Shown here: one piece after another, positions 12,301 to 22,200 of the stretch
Layout of the letters: every line of letters starts with the position of its first letter
Numbering within the stretch: position 1 is the stretch's first letter
NCBI GenBank assembly: GCA_038502055.1
Contig: JAXRKN010000043.1
Location: forward strand, 682,001 to 746,000
DNA: 64,000 nucleotides
Direction of reading: 5' to 3'
Origin: Tanytarsus gracilentus
Taxonomy: Eukaryota > Arthropoda > Insecta > Diptera > Chironomidae
Notes under the pieces: generated by a model
The model's input: only the letters and a program-made list of their open reading frames with translations
What the model was told of the DNA's origin: nothing
Databases searched by the model: none
Position numbers and translations under genes: made by a program

Positions 12301-12443
12301 TAAAAATTTATAGACGAAACTTGAGTGGATCTTCCACGCCATCAGGAATGCAGACGCCAAGAAAGGGAAGTGTAGAGCCACAGTATCAGCGTTCATCGCG
12401 TGCAACGACACCATTAGACAAACGAGAACCTTTCCGATTGTAA
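320..12443 (+). CDS. shot: 3' part of spectraplakin Short stop (EF-hands, GAS2, C-terminal tail)
   Basis: Spectraplakins are giant cytoskeletal linkers that join actin to microtubules; only the last exons lie in this window, so the gene is partial at its 5' side. Exons read by frame and splice site: 320-364, 695-775, 953-1124, 1553-1670, 1733-1962, 2022-2139, then either 6493-6647 or 8200-8375, then 9304-9443, 9503-9603, 9664-9802, 9959-10021, 10472-10540 and 12314-12443 (stop TAA at 12441). All junction phases agree. The protein order is a linker with MRSPRAKLLWDKW, two EF-hands, a GAS2 domain (KIHDEVKRLVMLCTCRQKF ... GGGWVALDEFL), a Ser/Arg/Pro-rich basic tail and the terminal REPFRL. This is the order at the C-terminus of fly Shot and vertebrate MACF1/dystonin. 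The two most upstream exons (320-364, 695-775) are less certain and are supported mainly by phase. Confidence 0.93.
695..775 (+). CDS. shot: shot exon before the EF-hand module
   Basis: Open in the frame that joins 953 (…RFSSP then SATAEPEMRSPRAK). The donor is CAG/GTAACA. The 5' edge is placed at the TAG ending at 694 because that keeps phase with the exon at 320-364; the frame stays open farther upstream, to the ATG at 663, so this boundary is less sure than the donor. It encodes part of the linker that precedes the EF-hands. Confidence 0.65.
953..2139 (+). CDS. shot: shot exons encoding the EF-hand pair and GAS2 domain
   Basis: Four exons (953-1124, 1553-1670, 1733-1962, 2022-2139) encode the calcium-binding and microtubule-binding module. 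EF-hand 1 has the loop DKDNNGLIPREV and EF-hand 2 the loop DRNGEGLIDWQEF, each with acidic residues at the expected calcium-coordinating positions. The GAS2 domain follows at once (HDEVKRLVMLCTCRQKFRVF, then FGDSQKLRLVRILRSTVMVRVGGGWVALDEFL) and ends in KNDPCR. GAS2 binds the microtubule lattice in this family. The introns are short (428, 62 and 59 bases) compared with those on either side. The last exon leaves an unfinished codon (one base), which fixes the choice of downstream exons. Confidence 0.95.
2476..2614. repeat. long imperfect inverted repeat
   Basis: The left arm at 2476-2500 begins TTCATGCTCGAATT. The right arm at about 2590-2614 ends AATTCGAGCATGAA, and the arms match at about 22 of 24 positions. 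Weaker pairing continues outward on both sides. It could form a hairpin in the shot pre-mRNA or be the remnant of a miniature inverted-repeat element. Confidence 0.6.
3140..3315 (+). CDS. candidate alternative shot 3' exon or small Cys-containing ORF
   Basis: From a possible acceptor (CACCAG at 3134-3139) the frame that continues the GAS2 exon (one leftover base, G) stays open for 59 codons: VALVLPLPDPSVPEQ, then a Cys-containing stretch EKCCILCKDPPMWK, ending ELNRKH and TGA at 3313. An AATAAA follows at 3444-3449. Read this way it would be an alternative terminal exon giving a Shot form that stops soon after GAS2. A donor-like GTAAGG at 3206 would instead make a 66-base cassette exon that enters and leaves in the same phase and could join either downstream exon. 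A separate small gene starting at 3064 (MCVFIILII) is a third option. I do not recognise the peptide. Confidence 0.35.
6493..6647 (+). CDS. shot: shot alternative exon A after GAS2 (AKGRTNIELREQF…)
   Basis: This 155-base exon lies between TGTGTAG and GTAATT. It enters in phase 1 from the GAS2 exon (…DPCR) and leaves in phase 0. It encodes AKGRTNIELREQFILADG followed by a Ser/Gln-rich stretch and GPIIK, matching the familiar segment after GAS2 in Shot and mammalian spectraplakins. By frame it cannot be followed by the exon at 8200-8375, so the two are alternatives. Confidence 0.9.
8200..8375 (+). CDS. shot: shot alternative exon B after GAS2 (AEEHLAELMPIF…)
   Basis: This 176-base exon lies between GCGCAG and GTAAGT. 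It also enters in phase 1 and leaves in phase 0. After the GAS2 end it reads AEEHLAELMPIFEQLRAQ, then a His/Pro/Ser-rich part (RGGSRSTPLSPHAPH … STHW). Codon use and GC content stand out clearly from the flanking intron. Its phases match exon A, so the transcript keeps frame with either one but not with both. Confidence 0.85.
8376..9303 (+). other. shot intron, no feature seen
   Basis: AT-rich intron between alternative exon B and the first tail exon. I see only short microsatellite-like stretches and no open frame with splice support. Confidence 0.6.
9304..12443 (+). CDS. shot: shot exons for the basic Ser-rich C-terminal tail with SxIP motifs
   Basis: Six exons (9304-9443, 9503-9603, 9664-9802, 9959-10021, 10472-10540, 12314-12443) encode a disordered, Ser/Arg/Pro-rich tail: SRPSRSSLSASTPDSLSDN, then MTPGGSRGNSKPNSRPLSR, GSASPAPQR, NGMSRASSIP, SRIPVR and finally SGSSTPSGMQTPRK … REPFRL. 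Three Ser/Thr-x-Ile-Pro motifs (TRIP, SSIP, SRIP) fit known EB1-binding sites that recruit spectraplakins to growing microtubule plus ends. The 60-base intron at 9604-9663 is in frame and stop-free, so it could be retained. Confidence 0.9.
10541..12313 (+). other. shot intron, no feature seen
   Basis: The last shot intron is about 1.8 kb. It contains open frames over 80 codons (around 11173-11613), but they have low-complexity Phe/Leu/Lys composition and no matching splice phase, so I treat them as chance. Confidence 0.6.
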
Positions 12444-12967
12444 AAGCTTTAAATGTCACCTCCACTCTGCCACTATGGTGACCTTTTATGGGAGTTGAAA
12501 GGACCATTTTTAATTCTCATGAGATGATTTTTCATGCACCATTGGAGCGAGTGAAACTTTCAAAAAAAAATTCTTTACCGACTTTTGACGAACGAAAAGT
12601 ATTTTTTTGTTACATAATTTTTAAGTCTTTGTACTACCAGCAAAAGAAAAGTGAAAAACCAGGAGAAATTTTTATTTTTCACAAACAATTTGTACTACAG
12701 CAAAGAATTGTATTGATAGGATGTAAGGATCGACTACTAAAAGACTAATAGGGGAAATTTTTTTACCGTAACGCAGAAATGATTTTAACATGCAAGCAAA
12801 AAGTGTTAAGCGATAAAACTAATTAAAATAACTCAAAATTTCGAAAAACTTTTCGTAGCTTTTTGTATAAAAAAATTAAAGTTTGAGTGTTAAATTGTCA
12901 ACGAAGGCTTTTTTCAATGACAAATCATTTTTGACTTCATTCACTTGATAATAAAAATTAATTGATT

Positions 12968-12973
12968 AATAAA
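12968..12973 (+). terminator. candidate polyadenylation signal of shot
   Basis: AATAAA lies 525 bases after the shot stop codon, in a T/A-rich stretch. Other AATAAA-like hexamers follow (for example near 13105), so the exact 3' end is open. Confidence 0.35.
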
Positions 12974-15131
12974 TTAGATAAAGAAAGAATTAATTCTAAA
13001 CACACAAGTCCAATGCCGATTTATAATATTAATTAATTTATATTAATGTGATAATGTTAGTAAAACTCTCATAAATGCTACAAAAAAATATTCAAATGCT
13101 GAAAAAAAGAATAAAAGTTCAGAAAAAAAACTTGATTAATACCAAAAAAAATGTTTTTTAATTTATTTTTACTTCAGGAATTTTCATCTCAATGACAAGC
13201 CACAAAACTCTCACTTAATTCACTTGCAACTCCGGTCCAAGATCAATTAATCACTCCTCACACCAATTATACTAATAAAAGTCATTAGGGGGTCTCTCTT
13301 TCACTATCATCCGAAAATACACACAGCAGCAGCCGCACACACGATTGCCGTGAAGAAGTTTCATTGGTGAAGTCAAATGTAGAATCCATAATTAGCACTG
13401 AGCTTACTCGATGTGTATATTTTTCTATCGATTTGTACGAAATTAATCTACTCTCGGCTCTCGCAGTTCGGCGTCCTCTGTATGAGCTTCATTAAGACTG
13501 GATATTTGCGTGAGAGTGTGAGGCGAGTGAGATTTATTGATTTCCAAATACACAAAAATGCCAAATTATTTTTCTTTTGTGTGGTGAAAATTTTTCAGAT
13601 GCCCAAAATTTTATCGTTCGATATAATTTAAAAAAAAAACGGTAAACATAAATTTTTTATTATATAACTTAGGACTTATCCAATTCTCATTACGCAATTT
13701 CATTGTTACAATGTGACCTGGGTCAACTAATTAATAAAAAGAGTCAATAATAAATTTTTTCCCCTCGCTTCAAGTTCGAACGTGCTTCGAATGTATTGAT
13801 GAGGTTTAAGACGAAATTGGAATGTGTGAGAGATGGATGATGATGTGGAGGCGAGAAGGGATGGAAATAAATCAGTAAGGCAAAGGAACGTAAGTCGGGA
13901 ATGCGAGGCCTCATAGAGCTGATAAGAAAAAATACCTTTCGTTCTTATTCATCGACAATTTGATAGAAATGGGTTGAAATAAATTCCATAAAGGCATCGG
14001 TTAATTATCCGAAAAGGTTTGTGGGGAATTTTCGTAAGATTTGAAAAATTGTGAAAGTTTTAAAAAATTAATTTTTGAATATTTTTCAGAAAATCCAAAT
14101 AAAGCCAGTAAGTAAATGTGAGCTTTTTATTAATGAGTCGCAATCATCGAGTGACTGATGACCGACCACTCACATGTTCATCTCATATTCTCTGCGTGAA
14201 ATTTTTTCCTCTCTCACCATAAACTGAAAAATGATCTTACGATCTTCTCTCGCACACGCTGAAAAAAATCTCATAATTTTTCATGAAAATTTTTTCTTTC
14301 TCGCAGTTGTTGCGACGATCGTCGGACGATACACAGAACTCTAAATTTTTTTATAATTTTTAAAAGGCGGAAAATTCGATTGGAAAAAAGATTAAATTTG
14401 TTCAATTGTGCAGCAAAGTGTGTGACAAAATGCAAATTGTGTTTAAACTTTTATAATGTCAATTTTTAACAGCCAATTTTTTGTGCTCATCTCAAATCGA
14501 GTGTGAAAAAAGTTTTGATATTGAACGGAGAGAAAAAAATGAAAATTGCGAAAAAAGAAAATTTTTCCGGCTCGCGAGAGTAAGCGAGAAGCATTTTTGG
14601 TGTTCGCGTATAAATTGTAAATGAGAAAATTTTTGTTTACATTTTCCTCTCTCACGAGTAAAAACTTCTGTCCACATTGAGTCAGTACATGCTCATCATC
14701 TGACTTTTTTTCATGTCGATAATCAAACGATTTTCATTTCGCACATTGTCAAAATAAACGAAAAAGGAGAAGCGTGAGATTGATCTGAATTATTGACAAG
14801 TTTGATGATGTGAAAAATTTAGTTTATTTACTGAAAAATGTGCGATTGAATAAAATCAGGGGAGGGACACTTAAAAATATTTTTTCAAATAAAAATAAAA
14901 ATCAGTTTAATTTAAAAATTTACAATCTCAAAATAATTATTTAAAATTGTTTCAATTTCAATTATCCAACTATAATTCATCTCAAAAAATTAATTAAAAT
15001 TCAATTACTGATTCAACAAAAAATGAGAAAAATTTTCGTGAGAAATATCAGAAACAAACAAGATGGGTCTGCAAACGGCGTTGCCATTTCCAATAGCTCC
15101 GCATAGATTAGTACCCTACTCCGTTGCAATG
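12974..15131. other. intergenic region between shot and the K+ channel gene
   Basis: No gene is supported here. The stretch is AT-rich with scattered short ORFs in low-complexity sequence. A palindrome-like TGACCTGGGTCA at 13714-13725 resembles paired nuclear-receptor half sites. Non-coding 5' exons of the downstream channel gene could lie here but cannot be recognised. Confidence 0.5.
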
Positions 15132-15600
15132 AGCATTAGTGGCACTCTTGGTTAATCATGAAGGACATTCTTCAAAAATCATCAATGTAAATCGATTCCT
15201 GATGCAATGACGAGTTCAACGACATACATGAAGCAATAGTTCTGAAAATGGACATTAGTGGCACTCCTGACCGACCATGATGGACATTCCTCAAAAATCG
15301 TCAATGTCAATCGATTCCTGATGCAATTACGAGTTCAACGATACCCATGAAGCCATAGTTCTAAAAAATGGACATTAGTGGCACTCCTGGCCGGCCATGA
15401 TGGACATTCCTCAAAAATCATCAGTGTCAATCGATTCCTGATGCAATGACGAGTTCAACGACATACATGAAGCCATAGTTCTGAAAATGGACATTAGTGG
15501 CACTCCTGACCAACCATGATGGACATTCCTCTAAAATCGTCAATTTCAATCGATTCCTGATGCAATGACGAGTTCAACGATACCCATGAAGCCATATAAG
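15132..15600. repeat. tandem repeat, four copies of a 119/120-bp unit
   Basis: The phrase CATTAGTGGCACTC recurs at 15134, 15253, 15373 and 15492, giving periods of 119, 120 and 119. Each copy also carries TCGATTCCTGATGCAAT and GAGTTCAACGA. The first copy is the most diverged (…CTCTTGGTTAATCATGAAGG), and the last runs into the unique part of a dispersed element. Copies differ by a few bases each, suggesting local expansion rather than recent whole-element insertion. Confidence 0.9.
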
Positions 15601-16020
15601 AGAAAATTTGTATGAAAAAGGACATTTTTGCACTCAGGGACGGTCCTTGGAGGGTCGTACCTCAAAACTAAATACTTCTTGCACAACTAGAACCAAAATC
15701 CGATCTTTAGCCACAAACCCGAATCAAATCCGACCAGCCGTTCTTGAGATATGGCGTTCACTAAGATCGTGAGAAAGTAAGAAAGTGAGAAAGTGAGAAA
15801 GTAAGATGACTTAAATGGCTCTAACTCCTCGTAGAATCAACCGATTTCAAATCTGTTTTCGCCAGTTTGTAGGGTTTGACTAGGCCTATCATTTGAGTAT
15901 ATGTTTTGATATTGCACAATGTAATGTCTTGGCACTAGGGGTCGAAAACAGGTTTTGGAAAAATCCAAAATTAATATATAGCGGAGCTATAAAAGCAACT
16001 CATTAAAGTCATTCAACTGC
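15601..16020. mobile_element. dispersed repeat element, non-autonomous, class unknown
   Basis: Just after the tandem array come AGAGAAAATTTGTATG, a GGACATT, and a stretch of higher complexity (CACTCAGGGACGGTCC … CCGACCAGCCGTTCTTGAG). The same order of words (GAGTTCAACGATAC, then AGAGAAAATTTGTATG, then GGACATTA) occurs again at about 39828-39883. This points to a dispersed family with at least two members in the window. No reading frame for a transposase or reverse transcriptase is present, and the ends are not defined. Confidence 0.55.
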
Positions 16021-18956
16021 ACTCCCAGCCATAGCCTTTAAACAAAAAATTACCCTTTTTTTTTATAATTCTGCTTACTAATACCTTATATTTTTTGAGA
16101 CCTAAAACTTTTATTTTCTCTTCTAAGTACCTTTTTACTAATGCCACCTTAGAAAAAGTTTTTTGATTAAATTTCTCCAAAAAAAATATTTTTAAATTTA
16201 AATTTTATTAATTTCAATTTAATGTCTAGTTCAAAGAAAAATTTATTAGTTAATTAGATACTCAACTACGCTGAAAATTCATCTCAATTAGAGTAGAGAT
16301 TTAAAAAAAAAAAAAAAAAATAAATTTTTATTTCTTTACTAATCTACTTTACTAATTCTTTTTTTACTAAGGTGCATGGCCGAAAATAAAACACTTTTAA
16401 AACTTACTAAGGTCCACCTTATAACCAAAAAACAGGGTAATTTCCATCTTGCATAATTAGTTCGGGTATTGTGAAGTGATTTTCAATTCATGCTAATTTC
16501 TTTCAGTCTGTTGAATTTACGCGAGCTTAAGCCTTTAATGAGATTTTACACGGGATTATGGAAATTTTTGTATAAAGGTTTGCGAGGATGAAAATTGTTT
16601 TTACCAATTAATTTTGTTCATCAAAAAATTTAAAAATTTATTTAAATTTGAAAGTTAAATTTAAAAAATTATTAAAATTCCTTTAAAGTTCAAAATGAAT
16701 CCTCTAAAGAATTAATTAATTATCTTATTTGACTTTACAATGCAGATGAAAGTCTTCTCATTTATTGTGCTCGTAAGCAGCTCTTGCTGAATGGATATTT
16801 CTCCCTTTTAATATGAAAAAAATCCTCTATAAATATTTGCCAGTACGCTCAGCATAAATGCTTTATGTACATGCACACAAAATGAGAATTTACGTAAGCT
16901 TAAATTCAACCAAATCCTTTTTCATACACTCAACATAATCCAACTTTATCTTCTCATTAAGCTCAAACGTCTTGGATGGCAATTAATTAATTAATTATTT
17001 TTTCCTCCTCTTTCTCCACAAAAATTTCATATTTCAGTTACCTCAAATTAGATTTTTTTCCCCGTAAAATTTCTCAAGGAAAATTGCTTTGTCGTAAATA
17101 ATTAATTGCAATGAGGCCCACATAGCGCGGTGTCGGTGGTTATCAGTGCGAAATTTTTTGAGAAAAAAAGATGTATAGCAGTTGGAAACACATGAAATAT
17201 TAATTTGACACGTCTTGTTTGGTAGTGTGAGGGAGAGAGAGTATGGATGCAAAATGATAGCAACAGCAGTCAGTCGTTTGCTTTCCGGGTCAACAGCTTG
17301 CATGAATTTTAGTATCATCGTAAAGCAATCTTTCCCTTTTACTAATTAAAATATTTATGCTAATGGACATGTTCATATGGGGAAGCGTAATTGGAACTAA
17401 GTGGATGGAAAAATTGTGAAAATTTTTTCGCTTTTTGATTTTCATGTTGAAATCATTAAGAAAATATGATGTGAAAAATTTACCTCATTCAAATATTTCA
17501 ACGATGCCACATCCGTGTTTAAAAGCTCTTTCACAAAAATAAGGGAAAAATAAACAAGAATTTTGCAAATTAAATTTTTGATAATAAAATTACAAACTTT
17601 AGTTCAATTTTTCTGTAACCATAACTGGTTATTCAAATTTTATTGATAAAAATTATAAAATTCTCAATGATCAACAAAAATTAAATTGACCATCTCGAAA
17701 TTATTGGAGAAATGAATAAAAAATATTTTCATCTCTTTTTTTATGACATCCCACATATAAAAGCTCAAACCACAGAGAAAAATAAATTTTCCTCACCCTC
17801 ACTTCACGTACTGGTTTCTTTCTGTTAAATTCCAAGTTATTTCGTGTGGAAAATTTCCTTCTATAAACCAAAAAACCATCATAAAAGCAAAAGCAACATA
17901 ACGTCATTGCAACATGTGTGCAGATGAAATTTTCTAAACTCGTGTGGATGTGATAACATGCGATATGCAAGGGTTGGAATATTTTTTATTTAAATTGGTT
18001 TGAATAAAACAAAAATTTAAGCATAACAAAAAATTGTAAAAATTCAAAGCTCAAAAATTGAAACGTTTCCAACAAATTACTTTCTAGAAGTTCAAAAACC
18101 ACGCAGTAAAATTTTATCTCAAATTTTTCCATCCTTGTCGAGAAAAATGATTTCAAAAAAGTTTAAAACTTTTTTACATAATTTTTTTTGGATGTCAGAA
18201 AATTTCTTTTAAGGCTTCGTCATTTTTCACCTATTCGATGCTTCCTGCTCAGTATTTTCAGCAAACTCATTTTTATGATACCCGAGATGGAAGTTAAAAT
18301 TTCTTCTTACGTTAAAAATATTTCAAAAAATGCTTGCATAAATTTTCAAGCAGGAATTTGTTTTACAAATATTTTTAAGAGTTTTGTTTACGAAATTTTT
18401 TAAAGCAAATTTAAATCTCAAACCTTTTCACTTTATAATTTGCCATAAATTTTAATAAAAGTCTTTTTTAAAGCCTTTCTCGAATTTTTTATTGTAACCC
18501 ACTTTATTTACATCTGTAAATTTTCACCCTCAATTTTTCTCAATTCCCACCCAGAGAAGTCTAAAAATTATGTTTAAATAGCGTTTATAGGCTGCGGAAT
18601 AAAATATTGTTATATCGTGATTTCCATAACAGAAGAAAATTCGTGTATTTGTGCTGTGACAAAGAGGCTCATGAGAGAGTGAGAGTAAAATGTGAACTCA
18701 ATGTGTGACAATTTGTATTAAAATTAAGTAGGAAAGCTTCTTTTTAAGGAGGGGAAGTGAAAGGAAAAATTGACAGAATCGCGGTTAAGTGAAGAGAGAT
18801 CACATAAATTTAATATAAATCTGCGATAGAGCACATTCAAGTGTCACATGTGATAACATATTGTGCGAGCTAGATTTTGATGGTAATGCTCTCACACGCT
18901 GAAGTGCCTGAGTGCGTTTAAGTGACAAGTGAAGAAAAGAAGAAAATAATTTTGTA

Positions 18957-18960
<4 letters not shown>
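16021..18960. other. intergenic upstream region of the channel gene
   Basis: AT-rich sequence without a supportable gene. It includes a poly-A run near 16303-16320 and several TTACTAA(T/G) words at 16060-16440 that may belong to an old repeat. The proximal promoter of the channel gene is presumably here or farther upstream; I cannot place a start site. Confidence 0.5.

Positions 18961-19015
<55 letters not shown>
18961..19015. repeat. (AG)27 microsatellite in the channel 5' leader
   Basis: An uninterrupted AG dinucleotide run of 55 bases ends eight bases before the ATG at 19023, with only A residues in between. It would lie in the 5' leader or at the promoter. GAGA tracts are binding sites for GAGA factor and CLAMP in flies; whether this one is used is unknown. 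Confidence 0.95.
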
Positions 19016-19019
<4 letters not shown>

Positions 19020-19022
19020 AAA

Positions 19023-19220
19023 ATGTCGACACGTAGTCGATATCGTGAGGAGCGAGATGAATTACCGCCACCACGAAGTAAATTCATAACTTGCCTTTGT
19101 TTCTCGTGGAAAATATTCACATGCGTTTTCTCGCACATCACGCTAATTGCGTTAGTCGTCGCATATTGTGTTCTCGGTGCGATGCTGTTTGAAAGATTGG
19201 AGTCTCAAAATGAAGAGGAG
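19023..19220 (+). CDS. K2P channel exon 1 (N-terminus, M1)
   Basis: MSTRSRYREERDELPPPRSK is a basic cytoplasmic start, followed by the hydrophobic M1 (ITLIALVVAYCVLGAMLF) and ERLES at the start of the cap helix. The family pattern GAxxFxxLE is visible. The donor is GAGGAG/GTGAGT and the exon ends in phase 0. Confidence 0.92.
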
Positions 19221-22200
19221 GTGAGTGACATTTAGAATTTAATCTATTTTTTTTGTAACAGAAAACATTTGGCTGACCTTCAAGTAGAGAAATTTGAGCA
19301 AGTTGTTCTATAATTTATTTACAAAGTGTGAGATTTTTTGAGTAAATTTGACCCCAAAATCTTGTTAGTTATGAAAAGTATATTTGATAAGGTCTAAATA
19401 TTACTACTTTGTTGTTGTAAATAGACTCAGTGGAATTTTTGCTTTCAGTATTTATTCATCGCTAAATCTTTTAAGACTTGTTTTTGAATTAAAAAAGACT
19501 AAAATTAGTAAAAACTTTTAGAAAAAAATTAGCAATGGATGTCGAGTACGAAATTGTTACAAAACAGCACATTGAAACCCTCCACGAATACTTTTCAGAT
19601 CGACCTGTTGGATTTTTGATATATTTCACATTATCGCTTGTGGTCTCAACACTTGGGATCTTCGGCAATGTGATGTTGATTTATACAAAACTAAAAAAAT
19701 TTTCAATCCTCACTGGACTCGATTTTCTCATACTAAATTTGGCAGCTTCAATCGCATCCGGGAGTTTATTTCAGTTGATGTTACTTACCGAAGAAATGTT
19801 TCATGAAATCACAAATGAAACACTTGGAACAATACTTTGGTTGCTTGAAAGCTTTTCAAAGACATCATTTTCAACTTCATTAGCTGTTCTCGTGTTAACA
19901 TCAAAATTTTTCTCACAAGTCTCTCGAAGAAACTCGGCGATAATAATTTGTATTTTATTGATTGCAGCTCTTTTGATTACATATCCGCTTTACTATTTTA
20001 AGCACAATCAAGTTGAAACGAGTGATGAGAAATTCAATAATTCCTGGCTTGAATTAATTGAAGATAAAGTTCTAATGCATCATATTGGTCTGTTATTAGT
20101 GGAATGTGCTATCTTAATAATTGTTACCTGCCTCGCATTTTTGTGGAAAAAACCAAATTTATCGGCAAACAAAATTATTTATAAATACTCGTTGACGATT
20201 ACAATTTATTCGATGATAATTCACGTGCTGTTTGCCATCGGCCATGATTTAGTGACGAGTTTGGATACGGCACATATCTTGGACTTTTTTATTATCTTCA
20301 CTGTTTTAGCGAATCCAGTGATTTATGGTTATTTTGATAACTTTTTTGTAAAGGAAGTTTGGAGAATTTTAATGTGCATTGAAAATGGCAGTAGTGAAGA
20401 ACATGATGTGTGAAAAAATTAAGTCTTTAATTAAAAATTTAAAATGTAAAGAAATTTTTACTTTTATAAATTGTAAGTTAATTAAATAATTTAAATTTAA
20501 ATTAGGAAATAAATTTTTTCGTGCTGTTTGAAAATGAACTAGGCTGTCCATGTGTTTGCTATTTTAATTTCCTCATTTATTATTAATACAAAATTTTTAC
20601 TGTAAAAAAATTTGATGAGCCTTTAAAAAATCTACTCAACCTCTATCAAAATAAATTTTTTGCAAACCACAAATTGATCAGAATTTAAATCTCGTTCGCA
20701 AGTCAGCAAATTTTAAATTTTCCCTCTTTTCACTTCCGACAAAAAAATTTCTTAAAATGCTTCCATGCTTTTGGATTATCTCAAAATTGTCCTTTTCCTT
20801 CTCTTTCACGCTTCTTTTTTGTTTCAATTGCCAAGACAAAAAACTGACCTTTCGACAAATTTTCCATTTTCCTGCTCATTGTGTTTGTGTCGAGGACAAA
20901 GTGATGATTAATTAAAAAGATAAATCGCGGCGGCAATGACCGAGAAGAAGAAAGAGAAAAGCCACAATGCACAAGGGTAGAGGAGAAGAGACAATGAAAG
21001 AATTTTTACGATTGCCTGGATTTTATCTAACTACAGCCGAAATGACTATGACAGTGACAATGACTGTGAAGATGTGGCTTTTTGTCGCTGTCGATCGATG
21101 ATGACGACCATAAAGATTTCGACTAGAAAAAAGAGGAGCTGAAAATGACCGAACGACGCCTTCAACTTAATTCTCATCGCTTGACTTTATGACATTTTCC
21201 ATCCAATCATAATAGAATGAAATATTTACATAAATTGAGGGAAGTGTCAGTGCACATTCCATGCCAAATGATGTGAGCGCTATGAGGGTTGGAATTTTAT
21301 AGAGCTCATCATTTTCCACTAAATCAGTGCTGAGATATTGAAGACCCGCTCCACTATCTCCATAGCAAAGATCTTGCTGTTCATCTGCATCAGTTCGATA
21401 ACTCTCTGCACAAATCTGTGACTCGAATGATAAGGGAATATTCGGATACTGCTCAGCTTGACACATTTCCATTTCGATGCGTTTTAAATAAACTTTTAAG
21501 AGCTTATTTGTATGCAGGCCATTTCCATCTTGACCATAACCCGCTGCTTTGAGGTAGTCGGGTGGTAATTTTAAGGGTCGAATGCATGCAGGAACGACTG
21601 CTTTTGTAGGACTAAAATTTGAGGTAAAAAGTCGTTTATTTAAAAGTTTTAAAAATTATTAAAATTATTAGAGCTTTATTAGAGAGAATTTAAAGGAGCT
21701 TTTTTTAAAATTCTTCAAGTTTAAAAAATGCAAACTTTTTTAGGCTTTTAAAAAATTTAAAGTTTTTTCTAAAAAGCTCATCATAATTTACTACTCACAC
21801 GACGCTTCCCAAAAGTTTTATTAGTGCAATATCATTCGCATGACTCGCCGCATCATACTCAGGATGAATTGTAATTTCTTTAATTCCAAATTGTTGCACA
21901 AGTTCATCGTCATCCGCTGAATTTAAATCAATGTCACCAAATCGAACAACATTCGGATAGTTGCCATCATAACTCATGCAATGTCCAACTGATACCACAA
22001 AGTTTTCGGTTATCAAGTTTCCAGCACAATTCCATGAGACAGAAAAATCAAACCAACTCAGCCATCCGATTGCTGCAATGTGTGAAAACTCATATGGTTC
22101 AACTTCGTCACCATTGTATGCGAAGAGCTTTAACGTCGGTTCAATTTTACGTAAATTTTTATATTTTATTGCACAGTTGTTGTAATCAAGCGGTCCATTT

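Noticed and set aside
18892..19141. Minus-strand ORFs with long Leu-Ser repeats
   Set aside because: They are the reverse reading of the AG microsatellite next to the channel start and overlap its first exon.
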